Shown: positions 22,189 through 33,621 of the stretch, piece after piece | How positions within the stretch are numbered: position 1 is the first letter of the stretch | Layout: every line of letters begins with the position of its first letter | Assembly: GCA_036924285.1 (NCBI GenBank) | Contig: JAYKYS010000004.1 | Location: 27,684,001-27,748,000, forward strand | From: Asterella californica | Lineage: Eukaryota; Streptophyta; Marchantiopsida; Marchantiales; Aytoniaceae | Direction of reading: 5' to 3' | DNA: 64,000 bases | The notes under the pieces: model-generated | What the model was told of the DNA's origin: nothing | Databases searched by the model: none | The model's input: only the letters and a program-made list of their open reading frames with translations | Translations under genes and position numbers: made by a program

Positions 22189-22465
22189 AGCAGCGCAAGG
22201 GTGCAGAAAGCCTCGGTTGAAAAGAAACCGAATGTTAAAGGATTGGTACATTTACAGAGAAAATCCCGAACGAATCCAAATGAGGTATACAAAGAACATA
22301 GGAAGAACATTACGCTAAGGACGATTAGGGTCATTCAAAGCTTTTCCCATAACGAAGTTTATAAGATTCAGATGAGAATACTTAAGTCCAGATGTCAAGG
22401 AACGCCCGTAGTCATCCGGTTCAACTTTTTTCAGCGGTTTTCAAAAGATATCGTTTATTATTAGC

Positions 22466-22560
22466 ATACACTGCATACGTCCAGTGACTGTAAATCTTAC
22501 GAGATGTCGTTTACTGGAATACACTGCATACGTCCAGTGATTGTAAATTTTACGTATCAC
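22466..22560. repeat. Two-copy 53-bp tandem duplication
   Basis: ATACACTGCATACGTCCAGT is repeated, each time followed by GAYTGTAAATYTTACG, at about 22468 and 22521. Confidence 0.8.
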
Positions 22561-23987
22561 CTCAAAAACCTATATGGGAGTCTACGGAGTTTTATGGGAA
22601 ATTAAGGAGTTCTCTAGAAGCTAAGTTTGGGTGGCCCTATTACGAGTTCCATACGTGCAGGCCACTGCGAAGTGGAATGCTAGTACTACGGTAATTCTGT
22701 GCTGAAATATCACAATCTTGGAATAGGGAACGGAACGAGTTTTCTGGTAAGCTGGACGCAGTCGTTTATTCCTCTCTCCTGAAAAGTAAACGAGTACTAC
22801 GTACCCTGTTTGAGGATCTCAAGCATACCTGGTAATCAACAGACAAGCCATAGTCTTGCTTGTGGTCTCCCCTACAGCGTCAGCTCATCCGGAACGGGAG
22901 TTCTTCGTTCTTTACGTGATTCTGGTAGTAAGAAATCTAGGGAAGTGTTAGAGAGTCCTCCCCTTCTTACCCCTACCTCTCCCTCGCATTCCCTCTTGCG
23001 GATGTGTCGGTGTATATATTGTTTAACTCACTGACTGGGTAAGGTGAAGTCGAGGGGACTCTCAGACATTTCCCTAGATTTCTTATTGCCAAAATCATGC
23101 AACGAATTCATGTTCCGGATGAGTTGACGTATTAGGGAAAAGATCACTTCAGGTTGAGTAAGCCTATGGCTTAGTTTGTTGATTACCAGGTAAGCTTGAG
23201 ATATTGACCGTGTATATATATCCAAAAGGTACGCAGTACTTCTCTTATTCTACAACGCGAACAAAAGAACTTGGTACTGATCAGAAACAGAACCTCGCTC
23301 CATGTTTCAAAGTTCTGAGCTTTCTTATCAGAATTAACGTAGTAGAATTCCGCTTCGCGCATTGTGCTGCACGAATAGAACTCTTAAAGCTGCCTTCGCG
23401 CAACGTTGAACTTCTTGGTTCTTCCCGTATCTCTCCTTTGTACACCTCATTTGGACAATCAATGATTGTTTCCGAGTCCTGCTTATCTTTTTATTACGTA
23501 ACTTAAGCTTCTGATTTGAAGGTGCGCGAAGTCGATTGTGTTGAACTATAAGATATAAGACAACAGTCGATGACCATAAACGTTTGTGTATAACCAAAAT
23601 GGATGATTTACTGAGCGTAGAAAGCAAGAATATATATGGAGGCTTAACCTCATCAAGATGATCGATCGATCTTTAAACAGATTGTGAACTGAAAGGTCAC
23701 AGAAAGTATTGTTTGACTGATCAACAGCTAACAAATTTGACAGTGCGCGAAGTGGATTGCTAATGCGTCGGACAGCTTGGAGGCCTAGAAGTTGTTGGGA
23801 TTTGAAGCTTCGAGGAAAGCAGAGCCGAGTGTACTGCATCAGATTTGAGTGAGCGGGATCTCTTGACTCATAGATTTTCGTTGTCTGTGACCTTGTGAAC
23901 TGTCTAAGGGCGGCCATCGAACGTCCTGCAGTGACAAGTCTCAAAACGGGCTCCTCGCGTCCCAACCACCTGTGGCTTTGAGAACAC

Positions 23988-23997
23988 TATAAAATTC
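23988..23997 (+). promoter_or_regulatory. TATA box of the first nsLTP gene
   Basis: CTATAAAATT lies about 200 bp upstream of the ATG at 24192 and immediately beyond the right edge of the inverted repeat. Confidence 0.55.
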
Positions 23998-24191
23998 CAC
24001 ACTCCAGTCATCTCATCACTGCAACATCACGTTGACCTTCTATCTGGCTCTCAGGCTCTAGCGCAACCGCGAATTACCTACAATTGCAAGTATCCTTCAG
24101 CCGAGCGAGTCCGACCACTGTTTGTGGTGACTACGTATTCGAGCTAGAGCAGGCTCAAGGCTCAGGACTCAGAACTCAGGACTCAGGAGCT

Positions 24192-24943
24192 ATGGCCGCC
24201 CAGACTCTGCTGACTTTGGTTGGATTGATGCTCGTCGTTTCCTCTGCCACGGCAGATGTTGCGTGTGACACATCGCAGCTCATACCTTGCTTGCCCGCAG
24301 CAAAGGCTAACCCAGAACCCCCGACACTCCAGTGCTGCAGTCTCATCGAGGCACTCACATCAGACTGCCTGTGCTCTGCACTACAATCGTCTCTTGCCAA
24401 GCTTGGAGGCGTAGACTTCTACTATGCCCTGCAGCTTCCCCACAAGTGCGGCAAATATGTTCCCAAGGGCACCAAGTGTGGTGGTACTGTCCTCTCTTGC
24501 TCTTCATATCTCGTTTTTCTTTTATAATTGCAGATATAGAACTTCTGACTGGCTCATTCTTCATTATTCATTCTACTCTGTCATCAAGACGCAGCTACGG
24601 GAATTTAAGACCGTTAGAATCGTATTAGCATCTTTTCTAAACAATTGGCACGCGTGCTTGAAGATATCTGCTCAAGCACTTTCTTCGACATTATGCTTTC
24701 CTGCACGAATTATTGAGCTATCCTACTCTGACGAAACATCTGTCTGTATGGAATATCGCAGATGCTACAGTTCCAACTGGTACTGAGGATGTACTAGACC
24801 ATCATGAAGCTACGCAAGACGGCATGGATCACCATGAAAATGATCGAACTATGGAACAGCATACAGAGGAACGCAAGCATGCAACGGAAACTGAGATGAA
24901 CCATGGAACGAACGGCCAGATGGAGGAAGGCATGGAGCACTGA
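24192..24943 (+). CDS. nsLTP (eight-cysteine lipid transfer protein) with His/Met-rich tail
   Basis: Two exons, 24192-24483 and 24762-24943, joined in phase 1, give about 157 residues. The donor is G|GTACTG and the acceptor ATCGCAG. The ATG has good context (GCTATGGCCGCC). Residues 1-21 form a signal peptide ending SATA. The eight-cysteine motif follows: VACDTS, LIPC, LQCC, SDCLC, HKC, and TKC just before the intron. Exon 2 encodes an unusual hydrophilic tail with repeated HH plus many Met and Glu residues (DHHEATQDGMDHHEND and similar). nsLTPs bind acyl lipids in a disulphide-held cavity and act outside the cell, often in cuticle assembly. The tail lacks the hydrophobic end of a GPI-anchored form and looks metal-binding, which is an inference. 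The exon structure is inferred, but the frame fit is exact. Confidence 0.8.
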
Positions 24944-25618
24944 TGGTGCTCATATGCAAAAGTACTTTCCTGAGCAAGACGCAATTTGATCAGCATGCGC
25001 AGAAGAGACTTTCTATAGCAGTTGGTACTTTAACTATTAACTATCTAGTAGGCTCCGTCCGGATTTTGGCTCGTTCGAGCAATATGCTGAAGACAAGCTT
25101 GAACAAAGCTTTGTCACGGTACTGGTAGCCGTTGGACCCATGAACTAGTCAAATCGGTGTTGTATAAACTGTTCACTCGACGGACAGAAAATCAGCAAGT
25201 CCGACGATGGTATGGTTAGTCTTGGCACCAGTGAGAAGATTATATTTATAATTTTGTTTTCATTAAGTTACAGCAAGCAGATGATAGAGGCATGAGTCTT
25301 CAAGGGAATGCAACGGTCCGTCGGACCGAAACTTTTATTTCTTTTGCTGTATAACTTCGTCTCTGTACAACTCATCTGAACCCAGTGAGTTTATTGAATC
25401 AATCACTGCTCTACTACATGCACAAGTATCACCTCCAACGCTACTAAAAGAATCCTTTCTATGAACCTTCTCCCTAAATCAGCGGCAGGACCATGACCCA
25501 AAATCACGTGTCTCTTAGATGTCCATGTTTCACACACCGATCCGAGGCTGCCGAGAGTAAAGTAAACATCAGTAGGGGATAACCTCACCTGTTCAGTAAT
25601 AACGAAAACAGACGGGTG
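24944..25618. other. Space between convergent nsLTP genes
   Basis: Holds the likely 3' untranslated regions of both genes. No other gene seen. Confidence 0.5.
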
Positions 25619-26082
25619 TCAAACATCTGTGCAGCCCATACATCAAATCAACATCAACACAATATCGAGTTTGGATGAAAATTAATGAAAGCAGTGGCAG
25701 CAGAAGTGAGACAGACATAAATCCATTCGAGATAATTACCACCACAAGTGAAGCCAGCTGGAACGGGCAAGTTGCACTCTTTCGGTATATTCTCGATTTT
25801 TGTTAAGTTGATGTACGTAGGAATGCGAGACCGAACTTGTTCGTAAATGGAACAGAGGCAAGGCAGTCCTTTCCTTCGGACTGCATCACAGCAAGAAGCA
25901 CTCGGCGAAACTTGTGAGCCTGAGTCATTCAACACAGCAGGACCGCATGGCAGCACTTCCTGGAGCGTGTCACGGTCAGCTTGACACTCCTCTGCCAAGA
26001 CTTGGTGAGATGAGAGTACTAGAACCATCACTGTCACTGCTGCCACCAGTGGCTCCAGCTTCAGTACATGACCGTAACCCAT
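25619..26082 (-). CDS. nsLTP, secreted, minus strand
   Basis: Exon 1 runs 26082-25740 from an ATG. Residues 1-30 are a signal peptide (hydrophobic core LVAAVTVMVLVLSS, cleavage near LAEE). The eight cysteines follow as EEC, LPC, SCC, PCLC, KEC and FTC. The frame stays open into DNA that looks intronic, but a donor G|GTAATT follows the last Cys-Gly at the same position and phase as in the neighbouring nsLTP. Using the acceptor CTGCACAG at 25627, exon 2 adds Asp-Val and a stop (25619-25621), giving about 116 residues. A second acceptor near 25595 would add a slightly longer tail. TATA-like ATATAAAG lies near 26163-26171 on the minus strand. It is convergent with the upstream nsLTP. Role: extracellular lipid binding or transfer. 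Confidence 0.78.
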
Positions 26083-26477
26083 TGTCGTCGAGTCCTTGTA
26101 CCTGCCTTCAGATTTCCTTCCCGTCGAGCTTCCATGCTATCCCCGCTCGTTTTCTCCAGACTCTTTATATTACCCAGATCCACGTCATCTTCGAAGTTGG
26201 TGGACTAGTTTCACAAGAAACTTTCAACTTCTACCACATTAGCTTTCTGGTTCATGGTTGTAGGTGAGGAGCCGTCGGCGCCATGCTGGAAACAAGGGAG
26301 AAAACCGGAAGTAGAAGGATGAAAACCACCATGCTCGTCCACCTCGTAAACCTGTTTTTCTATCCTACATTGGTTCTACACACTATGTTCAATACTACTT
26401 ACTTGTGAAACCAGGTCCACCGGCGGTCCTTGACGGATACGCAGTTAGAAATTCTGTTCAGAGTCTTCACCAATTTA

Positions 26478-26640
26478 CTTGACTGGCCCCATGCGCCAGA
26501 CGACGATCTGGGCAGCCCCCCTCGGCCGAAACTAAGATTTGACAAACCCCCTAACAGCGTGGAGAAGGTGATTTACTGCCATGTCACCTTCGTGCATCGC
26601 GTGACGTCAATAGTGTGACATGGCGGTGGAATAAGTCTTG
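26478..26640 (-). repeat. Dispersed 150-bp repeat, copy 1
   Basis: The minus-strand reading matches 44885-45035, sharing GGTGACATGGCA, TAAATCACCTTCT and GCATGGGGCCAGTCAAGTAA. The two copies are in opposite orientation. No coding motif recognised. Confidence 0.75.
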
Positions 26641-27779
26641 ACGTGGAAAGTAGCTGTAACAACAGTCAGTGATATGGCAATCTTCTTCACAATGGAATGA
26701 AGCACCCCATGTCCGAATGGAGAACCGAGTGTTTGTCTAAGCACATGAACTCGACGAGTGAAGAGCTTTCATAATCTGTGTTGGTCGATTGTATGTTGTT
26801 TGTACCATGGATAGAACTGAAGGCTTTGAAGAGCTTTTTGTTAGAACTTGGAGCAGTTTTATTTTCAAACCGAAGAATTCAAATTTCTTTTACTGCGGAT
26901 GGTGCAAGAACACGTGGATGAGTCTCGAAGTGCTTTCGAGCAATGGAGATATGAAATTAGTCTACAAAGAATTGTAGTGGACATGCGCGGTATATTTTTC
27001 AAGGAAGTTAAGACTGCGGTTAGTAGAATTCGTCTGGACGAACATTTTCTTCCTTTCGTGAATTTGATTTCGCATTGTCTTGTCTCTGCGTTTTGTCTGG
27101 CCGTACTTGTCAAAAGATAAAATCACAATCTGATTATAAACAAAAGTTTGTCATATAGCTCTACTATGCACATCCAGAAATCATAATCGAGTGATGGTGA
27201 AGAAAAATGAGGTAGTGCATCTCATAGTTACACTGCTTGTCTGTTTCACGAGTTCACTCAAGATCGAAAAATACTGACAACGGGCGCTGAGAGATCGGAG
27301 CAAGCACAAGCAAAATTATGGATAACAACAGCAATATGTGAGTTGTGGATGTAGAGAATATCGAGAGAGATGACGTGTAACCGGAGTAGTTGATGATCGT
27401 TTGCATTGTCCGTTTCGTGTGAGAGCTCAACGGAATCGTATGAATGATCGAATAAAGACCACGGTGTGCGAGCTCGCTCATTCATGTCCGACCCATGTGC
27501 ACAACTGACGAGAGCTTCAGCAGAACTCATGGTGACTTGATACAGTGTTGGAAAATCGGGGGGAGTGAACCAGAATGTGCTTGTACGATCTCGTGGAAGA
27601 ATACCACAATTCATTTCACAAGAAAGTGAACTATATGTAGATGTGACGAATGATGGAAATTTTGAATGAGTCCTTGTCCGGTAGTCAACGCATGTCATTT
27701 TCTCCATTCTAGGTTTCTATCGTAAAACTGAGGTCATAGATCCGAATACAATCGTGGACTGGGGTACATGAGACAATAG
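26641..27779. other. No recognised gene
   Basis: Contains a 149-codon minus-strand frame with an ATG (27707-27258) and a shorter plus-strand frame (to 27120). Neither has a motif I recognise. Confidence 0.35.
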
Positions 27780-28170
27780 TCCACATACGTCAAACATGCT
27801 TTCCTTTGTCCATCGACACGTTGTGAGATGTTGGTTTTTACATAAAAGGTAATTGCACTAGTTGCATTCTGAATCACGCTTGTCAATCATGCTATAGAGT
27901 TGGTATTTGATGTAGCACCAGAAGAGTCAACGAGTACTTGGACATGGTTTTTACAACACTTGAAAGTAGCTATATACGGGATAGATGACCATTCGATAGT
28001 TTTTATTTCTGATCGTCAGAAAGGTTTAGAAAACATTGCTGGTAATGTTTTTCCAAGGTCTGTGCACAACATATCCGAATGAACATCCGGTCAAGGTTTG
28101 GTCGCAAGGCGGAAGGAAAATTTGTTCATGGTGTTGCTATATGCACGCACTAGAGAACAATGAGTAGTTT
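27780..28170 (+). pseudogene. MULE (Mutator-like) transposase remnant
   Basis: The frame at 27900-28082 reads FDVAPEESTSTWTWFLQHLK followed by SIVFISDRQKGLENI and VFPRSVH. These are the core of the MULE transposase catalytic domain (the E-S..W..F..L and SD...G... blocks). Just after 28080 the reading continues in another frame with NIRSRFG, matching the next conserved segment, so a frameshift is present. The zinc-binding Cys/His residue before that segment is not clear. Only a fragment remains and no terminal inverted repeats were identified. Confidence 0.75.
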
Positions 28171-29424
28171 GCAAGTTTCTGGTTTCATGTGCTTGATCAT
28201 TATCATGGACTAGTTTGAGCTTATCTTCCAATTGATGTTCGATGTATGAGTTATTATCTTGATAGTAGATATTTTTTGGGCAATTTCGAGGAAGTGATGC
28301 AATCTTTGACGCTCAGGATAGAGGAAGTTCTTTGACGACCTACTTAAATCGAATTCGTCCATAATAGTATAACAAGGTTTTTTATCTTTAGTAAGATATG
28401 AAAAAGTGACGTCCAATCTAACCGAGTTGAGAAATAATGTTTTAAACCCAAAGAGACAAAACGCTCCATTCAAAATCATTAGTGACATCTTGTACTATGT
28501 TATGAATACTTTTCTACACAAAGGTCTACTTTGGAGCGACAACAAAGACTATTAACCTCATTTGCAAAGTCTCGCTTCACAAAAAACGAGCTAGCATGTG
28601 AGCAATTTGTTTCTGAAGTGTCTTCTTCCACTCATGCTAGCATGAGATCGAACCAGTGTGTTAACTTTGGTGTGAAACGAGACAAAGACAATGCAAGTCA
28701 ATGTACATATGCAGTGGTCTTGTACTTGCAGAGGACAAGAAAACAGTCAAGACTCCACCACAGTCTTCAATCACATCTGGTACTCAATCTCTCTGTTTGG
28801 AATATAGGATTCAAATTGTGTTCCAACGTCCTCCTTGCAAGACGTAGAGCCGTCATTTGTTTGCAGAGCCACCCTTGTCACAGCGAGAAGAGACAGAGAT
28901 AGAGTTCTCCGCATTGAAAATGAGCAACGGCTACCAAGATGATGGTGAAGCTAATGTCCTACAATTTCTTATATTTGAAGACAATTCTCAAGTACATCCA
29001 TTTCCTTCTGAACAGACGAATGAAAAAGAGCGAAGTTCCAAAAAGATGATGTAATTTGAAGAGATGAGGATATGATGCTACGCATAAGAGCTTGGTCTGA
29101 ACACTTGTTGTCGCACTGTTCGATTTGTCATAAGACTCGTCATAATAGCATGTAGCGTGACCCACTAGACTTCATCAGACCCCAGACCTTTTAGTCAACA
29201 AGCTTTGGTAGACTCTTCATAATACTCAAATATATTAGGCACAAACTCTCTTGCTCAGCCATCTTCTGGAGGGATTAACTGTTTCTTCACATAGTGTAGT
29301 GAGGATGACAAGGAAGATCGTGAAGACTCCAGTGTTTTCTAATATAGTATTTCGTGTGACTGTTTTTCAAGTGATGGCAGCGTTCAATAAAACTGAGAAG
29401 AATTACTACCACGTGATTAATAAT
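28171..29424. other. No recognised gene, possibly MULE-flanking DNA
   Basis: AT-rich with short frames, for example 28919-29054 encoding an acidic peptide. No motif recognised. Confidence 0.35.
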
Positions 29425-29568
29425 ATATTGTCATTCTTGTAATACTTGTGTAACACTACATTGTCATTCTTGCAGGTTACTACATTTCGCGTAAACTACA
29501 ATAAATATAGCTTACAGTGAACATAAAAAAACAAAACTTTTAAGCATGAATTACCCAACATCGCAATT
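29425..29568 (+). repeat. Copies of the TGTCATTCTTG tandem unit
   Basis: ATTGTCATTCTTG occurs twice, each preceded by AATA- or TAACAC-type sequence. It matches units of the larger array at 43240-43770. In both places the units lie close to an LTR-like family L copy. Confidence 0.55.
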
Positions 29569-30110
29569 TGTCACGTTAGTTTGGCTACTCAACTAGGTTG
29601 ACCGAGTGCGAAGTGAGGAATCCCGGTAAGGCCGTTAGTGCAGTTAGGGCAAGTTTGTGAGAGTGTCCACAAGGGGTATACTTCGCAGGTAGGGCTTGGA
29701 GACCTCAGTTCTTCAAGTTGAGTCTTCAAGCTCCTGGCTATGGTGGGTAGTCTTGTGAGTGAGATCTGGATTCTCTACGAGCACAAAGTGGATTTGGCTT
29801 GACTGTAGTGATTGTCTAGTGCCTGTTGGCATGGTGGAGTGAGTACATATCTTGTTATCACTTGAAGAACTCAGATTGCGAGGCCTGGTTGAGGGTTTTC
29901 ATGTCGCAGATTGCTGCCGATGGTATCTCCGGAGTTGACAGATCGTTGGTATCTTGGAGTGCGTGTTAGGAGGCATTTAGAGACTTCGAGGAGCAGAGGT
30001 GCGTGAGTGCGGAGGCGGAGCAGAGCCCGAGTCCGCACGCGCCGTAAGCCAGCTTGCTGGCGTGCATGAGAGAGGTATCCAAGTTTCAATTGTGTGAGAA
30101 GTGTAAAATC
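29569..30110 (+). repeat. LTR-like family L, copy 2, probable 5' LTR
   Basis: Starts TGTCACGTTAG and matches 42794-43083 closely for about 300 bp and 8780-9124 more weakly. The right boundary is uncertain; CCCAACA near 30110 is a candidate end. About 1 kb of leader follows before the gag region, with no gene seen. Confidence 0.5.
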
Positions 30111-31159
30111 AGTAGGTCACCGATCCCAACACTATTTCTGGACTTGGACGCTTAACTATGTAGTCTTAGCTTTGGCTGTACCACTAGACCAATAGTTCTT
30201 GGTGTCTTACAGGGATGCGTGCAAGTACTTAGGGACTGGTTTAAGGTAGTAGGAGACCTTCTCGCACGTTCCTAGAGGAGTGGTAGAACGATCCTAGAGT
30301 ACTAGGGGGAAGCTGTTGTTGTGGTAGTGTTTGTCTGTACCGTAAAGACGCATATGAAGCCAGTTGGTGGCAGTTGTCTTGGATGACTAGTAGAGCTACC
30401 ACGTTGATATTTTTGGAACTACTAGAGGTGTGGACATCTAGTTAGTGACCTTAGGTGTAGGTTATGACAGTCGGTGATCATATATTGTGCATGTGGTCAT
30501 CGAAAAAGACGCGTCAGTCCGGGTGGGGCTGGGTTTCTATTTATGTGAATGTTTGAGTATGGAGGGTTATCGTTTGGACTTCTTGTGGTTGAAACCCCTC
30601 CATATTTTACTTCCGGTTTGTGCGCCGCGTTTGCTTGTGTTGGCGCTTGATTTCCGGAATGAGTTCACTCTAGTGTGTTGTCGGTAGTGAGGCTGGGGTG
30701 ATGACCAGTCAGACTACTTTTGTTTCTCTCACGGTGCAGTTGGAGTGACGACCAACAGACCGTGAGAGGCTGCTTGTGGTGATGGCAGGTACAGATTGTC
30801 CTTATCTTGACTATCTTGGTAAGAGATAGATGAGCTCAATAGGAGCGGGGATAGGCAAGTTGTAGTTACGGTGGTGACGGAGATTTCGACATTCTGGTTA
30901 GAGAGTGTGTCCGTGATGTTCTATCATCACGGAGTTCTCGGGAGGTTCTGGTGGAGACTTCTCGGACAGTGGGTATCCACGGAGTGGGGTGAGGTACCGA
31001 GTACCTACACCATTGCCGTTGGTTGTTTCAGAAGACGAGTCAGACGCAGACAGTGCATTTTTCTGGTGATGAGTCTAGTGTCGCCACATCGTTGTTGTGG
31101 GACATGGACGAGATCTATGGGACCACGAAGGGACCTCGACGTTACTCAGGTACGCTAGG

Positions 31160-32635
31160 TACCATTGAGCTAGATAACTTCATCCAGGAGTTCGACAGTT
31201 GATGCGATCTGTAGTAGATGCGGAATCCACAACTGTTTACATCTTTCATGACGTGGAAAGGTTTGTTTCATCACTTGGAGGGACTGTCAATGGACGATTA
31301 TCACGAGTTCAGGCAAGACTATGGTGTTGAGATTGTGGAGACAACATTGGTCTCCCAACTACGTTTCTATCACTACTGGTGCAATTTTGAGAGACGTAGC
31401 ACCTACGAGTTCGGGTGCCAGTAGCAGTGGTACATCCACGGGTGGCGGAGTCCGCTACATCCGCTACATCCGTCCAGCGGTGCGTCCACTAGTAGTGGAG
31501 TAGGTGGTAGTGCGAGCGGGATACCACAAGGGTTTAACCCTATGGTTCAGTTCTTCCACTATTTGAGGAAGAACTATCAAGGTGTGCGGACCGACAAGTT
31601 GAGGAGTCTGTAGGAGTTCCAGCGGAAGACTGGAGAGAGCCTACGCGAGACGTTTACTCGCATGAGGCGGTTGATCAACGTTATCCAAGGGGTGACAGAA
31701 GCACAGGCAGTCCAGTTCTGGCATGAGATACTAGACCGGAGCTGTGTAGGAGAGTCAGAGATGCCACTCTCCTTAGAGACACCGCTCTGACATTGGCGGT
31801 TGTCTTTGGTTTGGCTGAGCGGATTGAGCTCAACATGATAGAGGAGAGGGTGGTGACTGTTGGGTTCAGCAGGGACGCATCACATGGGGCGACCTCCTCT
31901 TCTTGAGGATCACAGGTTACGCAACAGCGTGGTGGTGGTAAGGATCGTGCTGAACAGTCACGATCTCATGGAGGTGTTGGAGGATCTAGTGGACAGAAGC
32001 CCATGCCATCCTTCTCTAGTCAGTAGCAAGCGGGTCCTTGCTAGACATGTGATGGTCCTCATCAGCAGAAGGACTGTCTACAGAGGAGAGGTGGTTATGA
32101 GACATTTGGGACGTCTCAAGCGGTGCCTAGGCAGTGTGAGCATTGCGACCGACCAGGTCACAGTAGTAACCGTTGTTTTGATCTTCATCTCGAGCTACAG
32201 CAAGAGAAGGCTGATCGTGGACAAGGCGGAGGGGCTCAGAGAGGCCGTGGTGGTCGAGCTGGAGATAGAGGTCTAGCACCTGGACGAGAACCAGTCGATC
32301 CACTGCTTGCTACGACGTCAGAAGCAGGTATGGCTGCTCGGATTGAGCAGTTGGAGCAGAGGATAGCTAGTATGGCTATGGCTCAGCGGAGATCTGATGG
32401 AACAGAAGCTTCTACGTCTTATGGAGGAGAAGGAGGTGACTTCGACTTCATGGTTGGTGTGGCGCAGATTGAGACATCTGCGGCAGTGACTCGAAGTGCA
32501 GTACGTATCTCTGAACCACGAGGTGCGTCAGTGGAGTTGGATCCACAACGGGGGGAGGCTGGTAGACAAGCCAGGCTTTCTCAGTCGTTCACTCTATCAG
32601 ACGCATTGAGGACCACTTCTATGATTCCTAAATGA
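31160..32635 (+). pseudogene. Gypsy gag with CCHC zinc knuckle
   Basis: Segments in shifted frames spell a retrotransposon gag: FTSFMTWKGLFHHLEG (about 31236-31283), GFNPMVQFFHYLRKNYQG (about 31533-31586), ESLRETFTRMRRLINVIQG (31640-31700) and AVQFWHEILDRS, then a zinc knuckle CEHCDRPGHSSNRC (about 32136-32177) followed by an Arg/Gly-rich basic stretch and a short coiled coil (ARIEQLEQRIASMAMA). A TAG at 31611-31613 sits in the conserved block and fits a former CAG. Frameshifts occur between blocks. Gag would build the particle and bind element RNA. Confidence 0.82.
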
Positions 32636-32824
32636 CTTACCGATGGTGTAGTGGAGTTGGAGACATCGACATCCAAGAGTGGGGATAATGCGAATCAACC
32701 CTCGACGTCTGTGGATGCGACGTCGAACCTCATGTTGGGGGCGGCTACAGTAGTTTTGCGAGCCCCACTATTTTCAGCCACGGATATGAAGACATTGGGA
32801 GTCAGCTTGGCTCCAGTATTCTAG

Positions 32825-33608
32825 TTGGCAGCCACGCTCAGTGAGAGAGATGACGTGGTTATCTCTAGTGCTGAGGTGGTTCAGCGAGAGGTGGTAGATG
32901 TGTCCATGGGGTCGAAGATCAAGACAACTACTAGTGGTACTTGGCAAGCGACGGCTGCCAAGCTAGATGAGTTACCAGCTAGATCGGCAATTGACCGTGC
33001 TGGATTGGCACCAGGTGTGGTTTTGTTGGACAACAGAAGTGGTATCTTTTGTTTGGTGGCACCTTCAGGAAAGGTGTATCGACCGTAGAAAGTGTTGTTA
33101 GACTCTGGAACCCAACCGTTGATGTTGGAGAAGGCGTCGTGTATCAGTTCAGGTCTGAGGAAGTCCGAAGTGAAGAGATGTCCATTCCAGCTACAGACAT
33201 CTCTAAGGGAATCAGGAAGTACAACTCTACACATGACACGAGAGTTGCTGACGATGAGAGTTAGACCAGATCATCCCACGGATGGCTCCATGGTGAGGGC
33301 CAAGGCTATCGTTACGGATGTATTGGTTGGAGGTGCTATATTATACTCTATGGGATTTGTGATCGACTATTGGGCGGAGACAGCATCTTACAGACCGGGT
33401 TGGCAGTCCGATGAGGGACGAGTGAGCCGCTTACCAGTGCGGTTCAGTGCTAGAGTTGGGACAACGGAGCTTACATCAGAGACGAAGGCATCCGTTGTAG
33501 AGTTCAGTTCGGTCATCACTTGGCTTGACGAGTTGTTAGAGGACAATGTCCATGCGGAAGATACTCCAGTCTTTGAGGAGGTGGAGGACATACCTAGCAT
33601 GTCTACGT
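32825..33608 (+). pseudogene. Gypsy retropepsin-type protease region
   Basis: KVLLDSGTQPLML starts at 33089, with the DSG catalytic triplet at 33101-33109. It is preceded by a TAG (33086-33088) in an otherwise continuous frame, consistent with a lost Gln. The following VTDVLVGGAILYSMGFVID fits the distal part of an aspartic protease fold, and the region ends in a Glu/Asp-rich linker (VEEVEDIPSMST-like). The frame shifts before the methyltransferase domain. The protease would mature the Gag-Pol polyprotein. Confidence 0.7.
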
Positions 33609-33621
33609 AGTACCATCTGCC

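Larger units (their letters stand above)
21885..23960. repeat. Large degenerate inverted repeat
   Basis: The plus strand from about 21885 to 22985 aligns with the reverse complement of about 23040-23960. Examples: GAGATCCCGCCCGCTCAAAT (21940) against 23850; CCAAATGAGGTATACAAAG (22276) against 23440-23460; CTCATCCGGAAC and AAGAAATCTAGGGAA (22880-22950) against 23070-23125. The centre is near 23010. The right arm ends about 30 bp upstream of the TATA box of the first nsLTP gene. No coding capacity is recognised in either arm. It could be a foldback-type element or an inverted segmental duplication. Confidence 0.75.

Noticed and set aside
24084..24191. N-terminal extension of the first nsLTP
   Set aside because: The longer frame starts at TTG, not ATG; the signal peptide begins neatly at ATG 24192 with good context.
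27258..27707. 149-codon minus-strand ORF near the MULE remnant
   Set aside because: It has an ATG, but no recognisable motif and no similarity to the MULE domain on the other strand; kept only as an unassigned frame.
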